DNA of 64,000 nucleotides from Kluyveromyces lactis (GCF_000002515.2 NC_006038.1:372001-436000), one strand, 5' to 3'; shown: positions 50,831 to 61,322, numbered from the stretch's first letter. Translations and numbers: made by a program. The notes: generated from the letters alone by a model not told the origin.

Positions 50831-51405
50831 TGTTATGCTATTCAGTTAGAATGAGAGTTTTCTTAATCTGTGGGTATATGTCTACAAAAAAATATACGAA
50901 CTAAACCTCTATGAAAAAGGTTCTTCCACTCAAGAAGACTCTACCTAATGTAATTCATCTCATCTCATCTCTCTTATATGGCGTCCATCTCTTATTTCTT
51001 TCACAACCTTAACTATTCCAAATTCTGAAAATTTTCCAAAAGAAACGAACTTTATGTAGAGAAGATTCGACGTTTCTTTTCTGCACGTGATGAGTTTTAT
51101 CGACCTCCGCTTAGGGTACAAGACATATTGAAATACATCGTTCGAAAGGGTCGTCAGACAGGGTACACACGTTGGTTATAGTGTTAACTGGTGTGTCTGC
51201 AAAACAGTCATGAATATATAGCAGAGACTCTTAGGCAAAAGTAGTTCAAACCAATTGTTACAATCAATTGTCCTTATAGAATAAGGTTGTGGGGATGACG
51301 ACGTTGCAAACACTAGAAAGGGATTTAATACACCCTTAAGATATAAAAGTTATGTTAATATTATATAACAAAGTAGCTTAAAGTTTTGAATTGTTTTTCG
51401 CTTTC
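50831..51405. promoter_or_regulatory. FPR3 promoter and RPL6 3' flank
   Basis: These 575 bases include TCATCTCATCTCATCTCTC near 50958, which is degenerate PAC-like on the other strand, and a CACGTGATGAG at about 51084. No gene is seen. Confidence 0.45.
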
Positions 51406-52620
51406 TTAGAATTTCAACAAGTGAGGTCTGTCACCGTTCTTCAAAGAGAAAGTAGCAGCCAAGTATTGCTTCAACAATGGGGTCTTCTTGATTTCAGCCA
51501 ACAAAGCCTTATCGATGTTCTTTTGGTCTTCGATTCTTTCAGCCTTGATTTCCTTCTTTGGTTGGTCTTCGTTGAAGAAGTTGGCTTCAGCTCTTTGCTT
51601 TCTTGACAACTTTTCTCTGGAGAAGTAAGCGACGTTGAACTTTTCAGTGTTAACACCTTCCAAGGAGACTCTGGTAGAGGTAGCAATGACGTAACGAGCG
51701 TTGACTCTTCTCAATGGAACACCGTTAACCTTGAATGGACCGGAAACCAACAAGGTGTTGTCTTCCAAGTGCTTCAAGTAGACAACTCTCTTACCTCTGA
51801 AACGACCAGCCAACAAAATCAAGACGGTACCTGGGACCAAGGAGGCACGCAACTTTTGTGGTCTAGCGGCCTTTCTGGTTTGCTTTGGAGCTGGGACTTC
51901 TTCAGCTGGATACCACTTTTGAGCCTGTATTGAAAATTGAATTGAAAAATTCGTTGTTAGTAAAACTGAAAACAATATTTTATCGAGTTATGCCCGTGTA
52001 TAGAGAAGGAAACCCACAGTTTCAATTCCATTATCTCACATGAGTTCGGCTGTATGTAACAAAACTAAGAGTAATGGATGAAAACATGTTAACTTCTTCT
52101 CCATAAAATAGGCAATAACGAAAAACCCATAGAAAATATTAAAAGAACAGGAGATGGATTAGCATGATGTTAGTCATCTATGATACAAATATCCATAAAC
52201 CAACACTGAATATTTAAAGTATCACATATTTTTATTTCTTATAGTTCCGACCGTATATTTCTTCCAGTCTGCGAACCTTGGTTTGTGTACTTGTTTAAAT
52301 TGTTCCCATAATTCTCAGTCGTGAGATCCGTTAAATATATTCCTTTATCTCATGAATCCAGTTATCATATGAAGTCTCTTCCTGCAATCGTTAAAACTTC
52401 GAATTAAGATATCCCACTTGTACATTACTGGAATCGAACAGCATCTGGTCCAGACTGTTCTCATTTATGCTATGGTGTTAATTCATTCATTACATTTTAT
52501 ATTGCCAATAGATGTCGCCAATTACTATATTTCGTCGTCATGATCGCTGAGTCAATCCTTTTCTTTCGTAATTTCTCCAGGGTATGGATATAGCACTTGT
52601 TTCCCACATACTTGAGCCAT
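51406..52620 (-). CDS. RPL6: 60S ribosomal protein L6 (eL6), spliced (exons 52612-52620 and 51406-51924)
   Basis: Exon 1 is only nine bases, ATGGCTCAA (52612-52620), followed by GTATGT. Exon 2 starts at 51924 after CAG. The joined 175-residue protein begins [26 protein letters not shown] and continues through [27 protein letters not shown] to [15 protein letters not shown], matching yeast Rpl6 (176 residues), whose genes also have a 5' intron. Codon bias is strong. An unspliced reading starting inside the intron would give a spurious amino end. It is the ancestor of RPL6A/RPL6B. Tandem Rap1-like sites lie upstream at 53197-53213. Confidence 0.96.
51925..52611 (-). other. Intron of RPL6
   Basis: A 687-base intron with donor GTATGT (52606-52611), branch point TACTAAC (51956-51962, reverse strand) and acceptor CAG (51925-51927), 28 bases downstream of the branch point. 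I found no snoRNA in it that I can defend. Confidence 0.93.
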
Positions 52621-52849
52621 CTTGTTGATATATCTGTGTGCTTGATGTTCTTGCTATATGATTATATAGAATACAAATGTTACTTTACATTCATATACCG
52701 AATTTCAATACTTTTTTGTTTAGTGAAATGAATCGAAACTTCGATTCCAACACAAACTACTAGTGAGAGAAGGAGCGATCGAGGGACCGGTCAGAATTTC
52801 CCAGTGAAGGAGATTCCGGCAGGCCAGCCCTGAGTGGTTGCAGAGTGGA

Positions 52850-52870
52850 CCTAGCCTAGCCTAGCCTAGC
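52850..52870. repeat. Tandem CCTAG repeat
   Basis: Four perfect CCTAG units stand upstream of RPL6. Confidence 0.85.
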
Positions 52871-53196
52871 ATACGGGAGAGGGAGATACGCTCAGGATGA
52901 AACACAGACACACCTCCTTGCCGTCAAAGGGAAACAGAGACACCGAGGGGAGAGGAAGGTTCAGCTGGACAATGAGTAAGACCAAAACCGAGCGGGTCTC
53001 TACGCTCGAAGTGTTGGACCAAACGGGGAGCGTCCTGTCTGGTGTGGTTGCGGCCAGGCAGGAAACTCCCCAGCTGCAAACGGGAAAATGGCTGCCAGTA
53101 GTATGGCCATCATTTTCACAGGAAACTTGAGAGTAAAATTCCTGTTTTGGGAATGAAGAAAATTAAAAAGGATAGTAGAGTGATTATAAAATATTC

Positions 53197-53213
53197 ATGG
53201 GTGCATGGGTGCA
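53197..53213 (-). promoter_or_regulatory. Tandem Rap1-like sites for RPL6
   Basis: On the RPL6 strand the sequence reads GCACCCATGCACCCATG, two CACCCA cores eight bases apart. Rap1 drives yeast ribosomal-protein genes through such paired sites; the distance to the ATG (about 580 bases) is on the long side. Confidence 0.55.
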
Positions 53214-53403
53214 AACAGTCACAAGCTTTGAACATAAATCAATAATTAAGTAATCCGTCCATTTCAGCACGTTGCTCCGGTTATTGGTTCGTGGAAGCCA
53301 CTTGTAGAAGATAGTCCATAGTTTTAGATTAAACAAGAAGATGTTCGTCAACTAAATAGTTTCAAGTAACAACGGTATATTTAAACTGGTCAAAGGATAG
53401 TGT

Positions 53404-56400
53404 TCATTTATACTTGTTTGGGATTTCTGGAGTTGGCGGAATTTCACCGTCTAACGGATACTCAATCTTAAATATAACATGACCACTGCCTAGTCTCAAG
53501 GCAACTTGTCCCTCTTGTTGCAATTGAGGGTCACTCAAGTTGATTTGTGACACACCTAGTTCAGTATCTTTGCTAAACTTGTGATGAGCAACTGCTCCAA
53601 GAACAATACTTGAGTCACCAGTAGCCTTGAAATCGACAACTTCGTTGAATTGGCAAACTCCATTTTCATCAGCCTTACGTTCATGAGTTCTATGTAGATG
53701 TCTAATTCTCCCACCTTGTGCCAATGAGACTCTTACTTGGACAGCTTTGCCTAAGTTTTCAGCGCCAATAATGGTTGCTTTACCCTTGTGTGAACCAGGA
53801 ATTGTACTACGCGAGAAATTACTAGCAGCAGACAAACTCCTCTTATGAATTGCACCATGTGGATCTTGGATACTGGAATCCCCCTTCGCAGATACCGTAG
53901 GTGCCGTTTGAGCTCGAACAGAAGCGTACGAAGTGTTGGGAACAGATGGGTCGAATCCAAAATTCGACACGGAAGATGAGCTGGACGTTTTTCCGTCATT
54001 AGAGTCCCTGCTTTCTCCGCCATTTTTAGATCTCTTACCACCAAATCCTTTTAATAGACGGCTACCCTTAGATAACCCCCCTGTCATAGCGCCAACACCA
54101 GCACCAGTTACCCCGGCACCGACTTGGGCGACACCACTCACGGTATCAACACCAAAGTTGGCGACATTTCCAACAGCCTTTAGGGATGCACCAGCTAACC
54201 CACCTTCACTGACATCAACAGGTGGTCTGTTGTAATTTGGAATGAAAGTAGACTTGAATTTGACAGTTCCTTGTGGGCTTAATTTCAAGGTGAAAGATTC
54301 TTCCTTCTTTGGGGTCATATCGCGTACATCCCACTCCGTCTCAGCCAATAAATCATTAGAGCCTGCCCTGTCCCAGTCATAGACTTGGACAGCAATCTTG
54401 TTCCTGGACCTCGATGGGACTGGGAGTTTAACCTTTTCGTTCCAAACAGGATTCAATGTTTTCTTAACTACAGCCGATTGGAAGATCTTTTCCCCATCAA
54501 TTCTCACGATAATCATAGGATCTGATTTGCCATTTCTGTCATGACTTGGTACATCATCAGCAGAGATGAACGTGGTATCCAAAATACCAGTATCGAGTAC
54601 AGTTTCTGATAATGGCAATTCAATAGCAGTTGGATTGAATAAAAGTCTGATTTTGACTTGGGCTCCATTTTTGAAACTAATGGTGGTTGGGTCCTCAATA
54701 GCTTCCTTTAATACTGATGAGGTTGAAACAGTGGTTTCAGTGACGACATCATCAACATTCTTAACGATTGGTTTCTTCGTAATACGGAAGGTCATAGTGC
54801 TGTGCTTCAAATCACGAACAAAGAAGTTTCCAGATTCAGGGGGGATTTTACCTGCGTTAGATTTTTGTGAAATGGATACAGGGAAAGCAATATCGTCATA
54901 CAGTAATTGCAAGTAGACAGAAGATGGTGAAAGAGATGACTCAACAAGTTGGAATGAACAAATACCAGAGTTATGTTCCATTAATTGATCAATATTCATT
55001 CTCTCCTTCCTGTTTAGCTTTTTGATGTCCTTTTCGAATTTATCTTCGGCTTCAACCACTTCATATTCCTTAGGGTTTTTATCCATTTCCTTCTTCAATT
55101 CAATTTGCTCTTCTTCAAATTCTTGTTTCTTCTTTTCAACTCTTTCCGCTAACTGATCAACGGCTGGAAGCTCATGAGGATAGTAAACAGGAATTGCAGG
55201 AACAACAGAACAGCTGAGGTTCATAAAACTCTTCATTGTTTTACCTTTGTTATTAACTAAGATACATTTCAAAGATTTCTCATCAGTAAATTTCGGAATG
55301 TACCTGCCTGTGTCACTATCCTTTCTTATCAACTTAGAAGAGGAGATTTGGTAGATACCTACCAACCTGTCCTTACCAACCTTTTGATAATCATACATAT
55401 GCAATGATACATTTTGATTCTCTGAGGTGATTGGAATATAAATAACATTATTGAAAACAGGATTCTTGGTCTCCGAAAAGTAGCTTGTTCTGTAGATCAA
55501 ATGTTTATTCACCATTACTTTAACGTAAGGATCGATATCACCGACACCAGAAAAATCGTCGCTACTGATAGTAGCATCTTTCAAATGAACTCTCAAGGCC
55601 GCCAATGGTTCACGTACGGTATTGTGAACCTTGAAAGCACCTGCCATGGCAACTGGTTTCCAGCTTGAGGTAATGTAGATCTCACCTTGCGGAGAGGCCT
55701 GTACAAAAGTTTGTCCTTGTTCAAATAGTTCTATAACATCTTCCATTGAAGCTGTGTATTCGGCCAATTGGCGCTTGCCGTGCATTTGATCATCATAAAG
55801 TTTTAGAGAAAGTTCGGACTTTGATTTTGATGGAATCAAAATTTCGATCGTTTCTTCCCAGGATGGTTCATTAATACGTCTCAAGGTCCTATACGACTTT
55901 ACCTTCTTACCGTCGATAAACAATTCTGCGCAGGGAGACAAAAATCCTGTGAGGGCAGCAGATTTGTTCAAATACTTGACCTTGTGTAAAGTAAATTTCA
56001 TGATTCCGACATCAGAATCGTTCTCAGAAGTCTCCGTATCCTCACTTCCTTCAGAATCCTCATCATCGCTTGCATCAGCCTTTTCAGAAGATTCTTCAGC
56101 CGACTTCGTACCTTCTTTTTCCATGACAGGGAACCAGTCTATACTGTAGTTCAAAACACCCTTTGATTTCCCTCTGGCCACCAAATCCTTAGATAAGTGT
56201 TCCTGAGCAGGCTTTTGGTATAACTCTGAAAGGTCAATGTCGAATGAGCCAATAAGTGCGTCTTTTCTGACATCATTAAAATCGTAACAAGTTAGGTTTA
56301 GCTTTTGATCCAATGAATTCACTAACAAGTATTTAGTCTCATTCCAGCGAGGATTCCTCGTATCTGATTTAACTGTGGTGCGAAGATCATTCTCATTGCC

Positions 56401-57876
56401 AATGATACCCTTCTCTGTTGTGAATTTAATGTAGGGATCAACAGAAGTAGACAAGATATCGCTAGTTTTCAAATCAGAAGCAGAGTCAATGGTGACAGCT
56501 ACGACGCCAATGGCATCCTGTGATTGGGCAGCCATAATTTCTTCAACATCAATATCTAATTGGTTTGGAGCATACAACATAGGTCCAACATTTGAGTTAA
56601 TCATAGTCTTAACAAATGTCTTCAAACCCGGCAAGAACGACATGATATCCAACCCTAAAGTATCACCACCAATTGGCTTCAAAGCGAAATCGATTAGTGG
56701 TGGCTCTAACATGGAGACAGAAACAGTCTTGATATTAGGAAAAACATCACCAAATTTCAGTGTAATGTGGGCAGTACCAGCCACATTAATGTCTTCCATC
56801 AACACCGGTAACGATTTTGAAACGAACCCTTTACCAATAGTAACACCCAAGGCAATCTTTGGGTTGATTTTGTTCTTGGCTTCCTTTGGAGTCATGTTTG
56901 ATTCATCATTTGGAGTGAAAGATACAGTCCAATCCATTTCCACGACACCATCTCCTTTCTTGGTGTACGATTTAATGGCATCAATGGTTGGAGCCTTGGT
57001 ACCAAGAGTGAATTCATTCAAGGACAACGCGTCAATACCGTACCCAGGAGCGACACCAGCTAACTGTGGATTAACTGCATCCTTAACTTGTTGGGACAAA
57101 ACTGGCATATAAATTGTCCAGAACTTGGATAGGAAGGAGTTCAGCCATACTGAACTTTCGGTACGGTCGCTCAAGGTCTCTTCGACGGTGATTCTTTTCA
57201 TATCGTCTCTAATGTTTCTATTGAATCGACGGAACTCTGCTCTATACACGGATGCAGTGCAAAAGAACACAAATCCCAAGGACCACCATGAAAAGTTCAA
57301 GTAAGAAAGTAACCAAGAGAAGAAGCAAGTACCGACAACACCAGCAGTGTTACTATACCAATCGTTGTAGTAGTTTTCCACAACATACGACTTCACAACA
57401 CGAGAGGATTTCATCTGAGTAGCAGGATTCTTGACTACATTAAATCCTCCAACAGAGAACCAGGGGAACAAATATTCAGGTTTCTCCTCTTCAATACTCT
57501 TAGTGAGGCTCTCAATCTTCTGTTGATCTGCCCGATACGTTGCCGTATCAATTGAAGTGTCCACCATATTACTTTCCCTTGGAGGGGCTCTTTTGAACCT
57601 CTTCGGATCAAGCACCTCTAACGGAATATTGTCAATGGCACCCTCCTTGTTTGGTGGAGACATTTTCACAACATTCTGAGCAGCACTAACAGGAATCACG
57701 TCGGGAAGCTTTTCTTGCTCATCTTCATCTCTGGTCTCTTTGCTTTTCTTCCCAGAACTAACACTTTCCGAAGTCCTGGCCTGTAAGAGAGGATTGTTAT
57801 CCGCTGTAACAGGATCACCAGGAGTCTCGGCACCAACAGGAATTGGCCTGCCGGTTCTCGGTTCTTCTTGAAGCAT
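53404..57876 (-). CDS. TCB3: Tricalbin Tcb3, ER-plasma membrane tether
   Basis: The 1490-residue protein (yeast Tcb3 1545) has a disordered cytosolic amino end, a membrane hairpin at about 178-211 (FFSWLLSYLNFSWWSLGFVFF), an SMP lipid-transfer domain at about 235-440, then several C2 domains. C2 signatures include DPYIKFTTEKG with TRNPRWNETKYL, DPYVKVMVNKHLIYRT with KNPVFNN, and DPMIIVRIDGEKIFQSAVVKKTLNPVWNE. Tricalbins tether cortical ER to the plasma membrane and move lipids in a calcium-influenced way. The Asp and Asn residues of calcium-binding loops are present in at least the penultimate C2 (SHDRNGKSDP). TCB3 fits over TCB1/2 by length, long amino end and synteny with COG8. Confidence 0.95.
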   Translation of the reverse strand: MLQEEPRTGRPIPVGAETPGDPVTADNNPLLQARTSESVSSGKKSKETRDEDEQEKLPDVIPVSAAQNVVKMSPPNKEGAIDNIPLEVLDPKRFKRAPPRESNMVDTSIDTATYRADQQKIESLTKSIEEEKPEYLFPWFSVGGFNVVKNPATQMKSSRVVKSYVVENYYNDWYSNTAGVVGTCFFSWLLSYLNFSWWSLGFVFFCTASVYRAEFRRFNRNIRDDMKRITVEETLSDRTESSVWLNSFLSKFWTIYMPVLSQQVKDAVNPQLAGVAPGYGIDALSLNEFTLGTKAPTIDAIKSYTKKGDGVVEMDWTVSFTPNDESNMTPKEAKNKINPKIALGVTIGKGFVSKSLPVLMEDINVAGTAHITLKFGDVFPNIKTVSVSMLEPPLIDFALKPIGGDTLGLDIMSFLPGLKTFVKTMINSNVGPMLYAPNQLDIDVEEIMAAQSQDAIGVVAVTIDSASDLKTSDILSTSVDPYIKFTTEKGIIGNENDLRTTVKSDTRNPRWNETKYLLVNSLDQKLNLTCYDFNDVRKDALIGSFDIDLSELYQKPAQEHLSKDLVARGKSKGVLNYSIDWFPVMEKEGTKSAEESSEKADASDDEDSEGSEDTETSENDSDVGIMKFTLHKVKYLNKSAALTGFLSPCAELFIDGKKVKSYRTLRRINEPSWEETIEILIPSKSKSELSLKLYDDQMHGKRQLAEYTASMEDVIELFEQGQTFVQASPQGEIYITSSWKPVAMAGAFKVHNTVREPLAALRVHLKDATISSDDFSGVGDIDPYVKVMVNKHLIYRTSYFSETKNPVFNNVIYIPITSENQNVSLHMYDYQKVGKDRLVGIYQISSSKLIRKDSDTGRYIPKFTDEKSLKCILVNNKGKTMKSFMNLSCSVVPAIPVYYPHELPAVDQLAERVEKKKQEFEEEQIELKKEMDKNPKEYEVVEAEDKFEKDIKKLNRKERMNIDQLMEHNSGICSFQLVESSLSPSSVYLQLLYDDIAFPVSISQKSNAGKIPPESGNFFVRDLKHSTMTFRITKKPIVKNVDDVVTETTVSTSSVLKEAIEDPTTISFKNGAQVKIRLLFNPTAIELPLSETVLDTGILDTTFISADDVPSHDRNGKSDPMIIVRIDGEKIFQSAVVKKTLNPVWNEKVKLPVPSRSRNKIAVQVYDWDRAGSNDLLAETEWDVRDMTPKKEESFTLKLSPQGTVKFKSTFIPNYNRPPVDVSEGGLAGASLKAVGNVANFGVDTVSGVAQVGAGVTGAGVGAMTGGLSKGSRLLKGFGGKRSKNGGESRDSNDGKTSSSSSVSNFGFDPSVPNTSYASVRAQTAPTVSAKGDSSIQDPHGAIHKRSLSAASNFSRSTIPGSHKGKATIIGAENLGKAVQVRVSLAQGGRIRHLHRTHERKADENGVCQFNEVVDFKATGDSSIVLGAVAHHKFSKDTELGVSQINLSDPQLQQEGQVALRLGSGHVIFKIEYPLDGEIPPTPEIPNKYK

Positions 57877-58340
57877 AATTAGCTATCTTTGCTGGCGGAC
57901 GTATTTAGGTCTCAAGCCACGGATTTCGCAAAATTGACAGTAAATATTTCAATTCTAACGAAGAATCGGTAGGTCTTGACTGAAGCTTTTATCTCTCACA
58001 CGCTCGCTTTGCTACCTAATCGTTGTATCTAGCTAACGGAGAGCTGACGACATCACTTGCAAAACCAGATCAACTAATTTCCCAGGTGTGTATATATCAA
58101 TGAATCCTTCTTTTTTTCAATTTTTCCCGTTCCGTTTGCGAGTCAAAACTTTATTGAAAAATCATGAAGTTTTCCGGTAGCAAAATGCATAGAAACCCAA
58201 CCCTTAATTTACGTAGAAAGTTTGATGTGATTTTTAACAAGCGAGGCTTTTCTATATAAATTACAAGACCACTATTCCACATTAAATTATACGCGATAGT
58301 CAAGTTTAGAAGCACAGTATCCACACAGTAGCCACACTGC
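57877..58340. other. TCB3 promoter and COG8 3' flank
   Basis: These 464 bases are AT-rich and contain no gene or strong motif that I recognise. Confidence 0.45.
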
Positions 58341-59597
58341 TCAATACCTCGTTGCCAATTCTACTCTCTTTGTGATTGCTGATGTGAGAGCATCTTTTGT
58401 AAATAGGTTTGATTCTAATAGTTTATTCATGAACAAGTGATGGAAGTTTTGATTTGCGTCTGCCAGTCTGAAAGAGCAATACACTAGTTGTAAACAGACG
58501 GACTCGGTAAGGTGTGATTTATGGGTTTCGAGTTGTGATATGAGGAAATTGGTACACTCGTTTATAAATTTCAATAGAGCAAGAGACGTTTCGAAGTCAT
58601 GGGCAGTCTTGGATGTAGTATCGTCGAGTAACAGTTCAATGTGTATCAATTTTGATTCTGATTTGAATAGAGAGTTGAAAACAGAAATGGTTCCGTAAAC
58701 GTATTCTCTGACGCATTCGATTTTCCTTTTGATTAGCATCTCTTTCACGGAATTTGCCGTAGTGTCTACGATGCGGTACGAATCTATCTCCTCGGTCACG
58801 AATTTGTATCTCATAGTCAGTAGTAACTGCTGCAACGCGGATGGGTTTGTATCGAAGGGTTCTAAAGCTTCTAGGTACGAGAGGATTTTTTTCATCGAGC
58901 TTAAAGTTAGATTCGTGGCAAGTAACCTCACCAACCCGTTTAACATTTTCGTCGATATTAGTTCTTGAATATTCTTTACAACCATCTTGATCAATTCGAA
59001 ATTAGGGAACTTCTTCTCTAGAGTCTTCGTGTATGAGTATAGAATTAGAACTTCTTGGTAGTGACCCGTACGGATACAGGTCGAGATCAAAGTAGGCAGT
59101 TCCAATATGCCATTGATCTTTTCGATGTTGTTCAACACTGTGACAAGACTGGTGTCGCGCTCAGTAGAGTGTAAATGCCTTAGCTTTTCCAAGGCTTCGT
59201 GGAACGCATCGTTTAAGTCAGTGTCAATATCAACTTCCTCAGAGTTCTTAGATTCCTCGTTTTCCTTCTCCTTTTCTTCGGATCCGTTGATACCGTCTTT
59301 ATTCAATTCCCATAACTGTTCTATCTGTTCTGAAATATCTGCCAGCGTATCGCTCCAACTGCTAGACAACAAGATATTCAATAACGTATCCTTTTCTCCT
59401 ATCAACTCTGACTTGAGCTTACGCTCAAGTTTCGATATCTCAGCATCGTACTCTGCTATATCCTCTATAATGGAACCGGGCAACGGTTCTGAAGTGAAAT
59501 AATCATCGTAGGATTCTTTCCCTTGTAGAATCCCAATGGCAAAATCAATGTCTCTTTTATCGTCTGTTTCAATAATTTCCCCCACCAATGATTCCAT
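58341..59597 (-). CDS. COG8: Cog8/Dor1, subunit of the conserved oligomeric Golgi complex
   Basis: The 418-residue helical protein fits the Dor1/Cog8 family. LLNILLSSSWSDTLADI, an acidic linker (about 108-130) and then LPTLISTCIRTGHYQEVLILYSYTKTLEKKFPNFELIKMV, with MLIKRKIECVREYVYGTISVFNSLF later, are the recognisable parts. COG tethers vesicles for retrograde transport within the Golgi. It is clearly shorter than yeast Cog8 (607 residues); the missing part seems to be at the carboxy end and in linkers. The order TCB3-COG8 is exactly YML072C-YML071C, which carries much of the weight. The ATG at 59595-59597 is the first in frame. Confidence 0.88.
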   Translation of the reverse strand: MESLVGEIIETDDKRDIDFAIGILQGKESYDDYFTSEPLPGSIIEDIAEYDAEISKLERKLKSELIGEKDTLLNILLSSSWSDTLADISEQIEQLWELNKDGINGSEEKEKENEESKNSEEVDIDTDLNDAFHEALEKLRHLHSTERDTSLVTVLNNIEKINGILELPTLISTCIRTGHYQEVLILYSYTKTLEKKFPNFELIKMVVKNIQELISTKMLNGLVRLLATNLTLSSMKKILSYLEALEPFDTNPSALQQLLLTMRYKFVTEEIDSYRIVDTTANSVKEMLIKRKIECVREYVYGTISVFNSLFKSESKLIHIELLLDDTTSKTAHDFETSLALLKFINECTNFLISQLETHKSHLTESVCLQLVYCSFRLADANQNFHHLFMNKLLESNLFTKDALTSAITKRVELATRY

Positions 59598-60209
59598 TAT
59601 GCTCGACGGTTAGCCAACAGTACACAGGACAAGTACTTCTATAGTCAAAGCTAAACTGCTTCATCGTTGCTAGTTCTTGATTTGATGCGAATGCCAGGAT
59701 CCAATTTCTTAACAATAATCTCATCTGTACGGCAATTGCAATTCTGCATACAGAGAAACAGAGAAAAGAACGTATAATTATCACGAAGAGATGGCTAGCG
59801 AAGAATTTCTGTAGCAGTATAGGTTTATATAATGAAGGTATCCTATTCGATGGAGCTCTAAGTAGGCTTTCCACCTTATAACACCCTCCACACCTGTCTT
59901 AATCTCAATTAGTTGCAGCCTTCGTACCTAATTTTGTCCGGGTAATGAAACACAACCTGAAAGTTTACAGTAAATCAAAAGGGGAACAAGATAGAAACAT
60001 AGTGAAGTAGATAGATTCTTTGGCACACACGTTTACAATACGAGTTTCTGACATAAGGTCTGCTTGTCACAGATTTTACCAACTTAAGACATAACTGCTT
60101 TATCACATTGGGAAATTCACAACTTTCACTTGGCCTTTAGCTTACAGTTGTGGTTTTACTTATCTCCATCAACTAACGAGTACACTTTTTTATCGAAGAA
60201 TTTGTTACA
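59598..60209. promoter_or_regulatory. Divergent COG8-VMA6 promoter
   Basis: These 612 bases hold a Reb1 site CCGGGTAA at 59938-59945, about midway. No gene is seen. Confidence 0.5.
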
Positions 60210-61253
60210 ATGGAAGGTGTGTTCTTTAATGTCGATAATGGGTTTATCGAAGGGATCGTGAGAGGTTATCGTAACGGTTTATTGAACGGCAGTCAATACA
60301 TCAACTTAACACAATGTGATACGCTCGAAGATTTGAGGTTACAGTTGGCTAGTACCGACTATGGCAATTTTTTATCGAATGTCTCGAGTGATTCCTTGAC
60401 TACTACAGTGATCCAGGAACGTGCTGCAGATAGACTATACCAAGAGTTCCAATATGTCAGAGATCAATCTAGTGGTGCCACCAAAAAGTTTATGGATTTC
60501 ATCACATATGGATACATGATTGACAATGTTGCCTTGATGATTACGGGTACCATTCACGATAGAGACAAGGCAGAAATTTTGGGACGTTGCCATCCATTAG
60601 GTTGGTTCGAGACTCTTCCCACGTTGACCGTGGCCACAGATCTAGAGTCTCTTTACGAAACTGTTCTTGTTGATACACCATTGGCTTCTTACTTTCGTGA
60701 TTGTTTTGATGATGCCGATGAATTAGACGATTTAAATATCGAGATTATTAGAAACAAGCTATATCGTGCCTACTTACAAGATTTCTACGATTTCATATCG
60801 ACTGAGGTAGACGAGCCTGCCAGGGAAATTATGAAGGAGTTGTTGGAATTTGAAGCTGACAGAAGAGCCATCAACATCTCACTAAATTCATTGCAAAGTT
60901 CAGATGTTATCACCTCTGATTTGAAACGTGACTTACTACCAAAATTAGGTAAACTATACCCAGTAGCCACCGAACAACTTGCTATACATGGACAAGACTT
61001 TGAATCTGTCAGGCAAATTGTTGACACCGTTTACCCTTACCGTGGTATCTTTGAAACTGGTAATCTTGAAGATCATTTCTATAAGTTAGAAATGGAATTA
61101 TGCAGGGACGCTTTTACTCAACAATTCACTGTGTCTACCATTTGGGCTTGGATGAAGTCTAGAGAGCAAGAAGTTAGAAACATAACATGGATCGCTGAAT
61201 GTATCGCACAAAATCAAAAGTCTAAGATCAATAACTACATTTCTGTGTATTAA
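60210..61253 (+). CDS. VMA6: V-ATPase Vo subunit d
   Basis: The 347-residue product matches yeast Vma6 (345) throughout: MEGVFFNVDNGFIEGIVRGYRNGLL at the start, KFMDFITYGYMIDNVALMITGTIHDRD and GRCHPLGWFETLPTLTVATD in the middle, and WIAECIAQNQKSKINNYISVY at the end. Subunit d sits on the proteolipid ring, links the central stalk to Vo, and is needed to acidify the vacuole. The ATG at 60210 (ACAATGG context) is the first in frame. In S. cerevisiae VMA6 (YLR447C) lies beside RPL6B, on the sister of the YML07x segment. Confidence 0.97.
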   Translation: MEGVFFNVDNGFIEGIVRGYRNGLLNGSQYINLTQCDTLEDLRLQLASTDYGNFLSNVSSDSLTTTVIQERAADRLYQEFQYVRDQSSGATKKFMDFITYGYMIDNVALMITGTIHDRDKAEILGRCHPLGWFETLPTLTVATDLESLYETVLVDTPLASYFRDCFDDADELDDLNIEIIRNKLYRAYLQDFYDFISTEVDEPAREIMKELLEFEADRRAINISLNSLQSSDVITSDLKRDLLPKLGKLYPVATEQLAIHGQDFESVRQIVDTVYPYRGIFETGNLEDHFYKLEMELCRDAFTQQFTVSTIWAWMKSREQEVRNITWIAECIAQNQKSKINNYISVY

Positions 61254-61303
61254 CTAAACCAAAAAATTTCAGTCATTAAATGGTAAAACAATATATGTAT
61301 GTA

Positions 61304-61322
61304 TATTTATATATATATATAT
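61304..61322. repeat. AT dinucleotide microsatellite
   Basis: A TATATATA run stands in the 218-base gap between VMA6 and the next convergent gene. Confidence 0.7.

Larger units (their letters stand above)
52621..53403. promoter_or_regulatory. RPL6 promoter and TCB3 3' flank
   Basis: These 783 bases hold a CCTAG tandem repeat (52850-52870), a GC-richer stretch (about 52740-53100) with an ORF of 77 codons that I do not support, and two adjacent Rap1-like sites (53197-53213). Confidence 0.5.

Noticed and set aside
51925-51975. Unspliced start of RPL6 beginning [13 protein letters not shown]
   Set aside because: This sequence is intron between branch point and acceptor; splicing to the nine-base exon gives the correct amino end.
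52430-52472. Pol III A-box (TAGCATAAATG) and B-box (GTTCGATTCC) matches on the reverse strand inside the RPL6 intron
   Set aside because: The boxes are about 33 bases apart, shorter than any tRNA allows, and no acceptor or anticodon stem can be formed.
52897-53130. 77-codon ORF in the GC-richer part of the RPL6 upstream region
   Set aside because: There is no similarity, no codon bias typical of expressed genes, and it overlaps probable promoter sequence.
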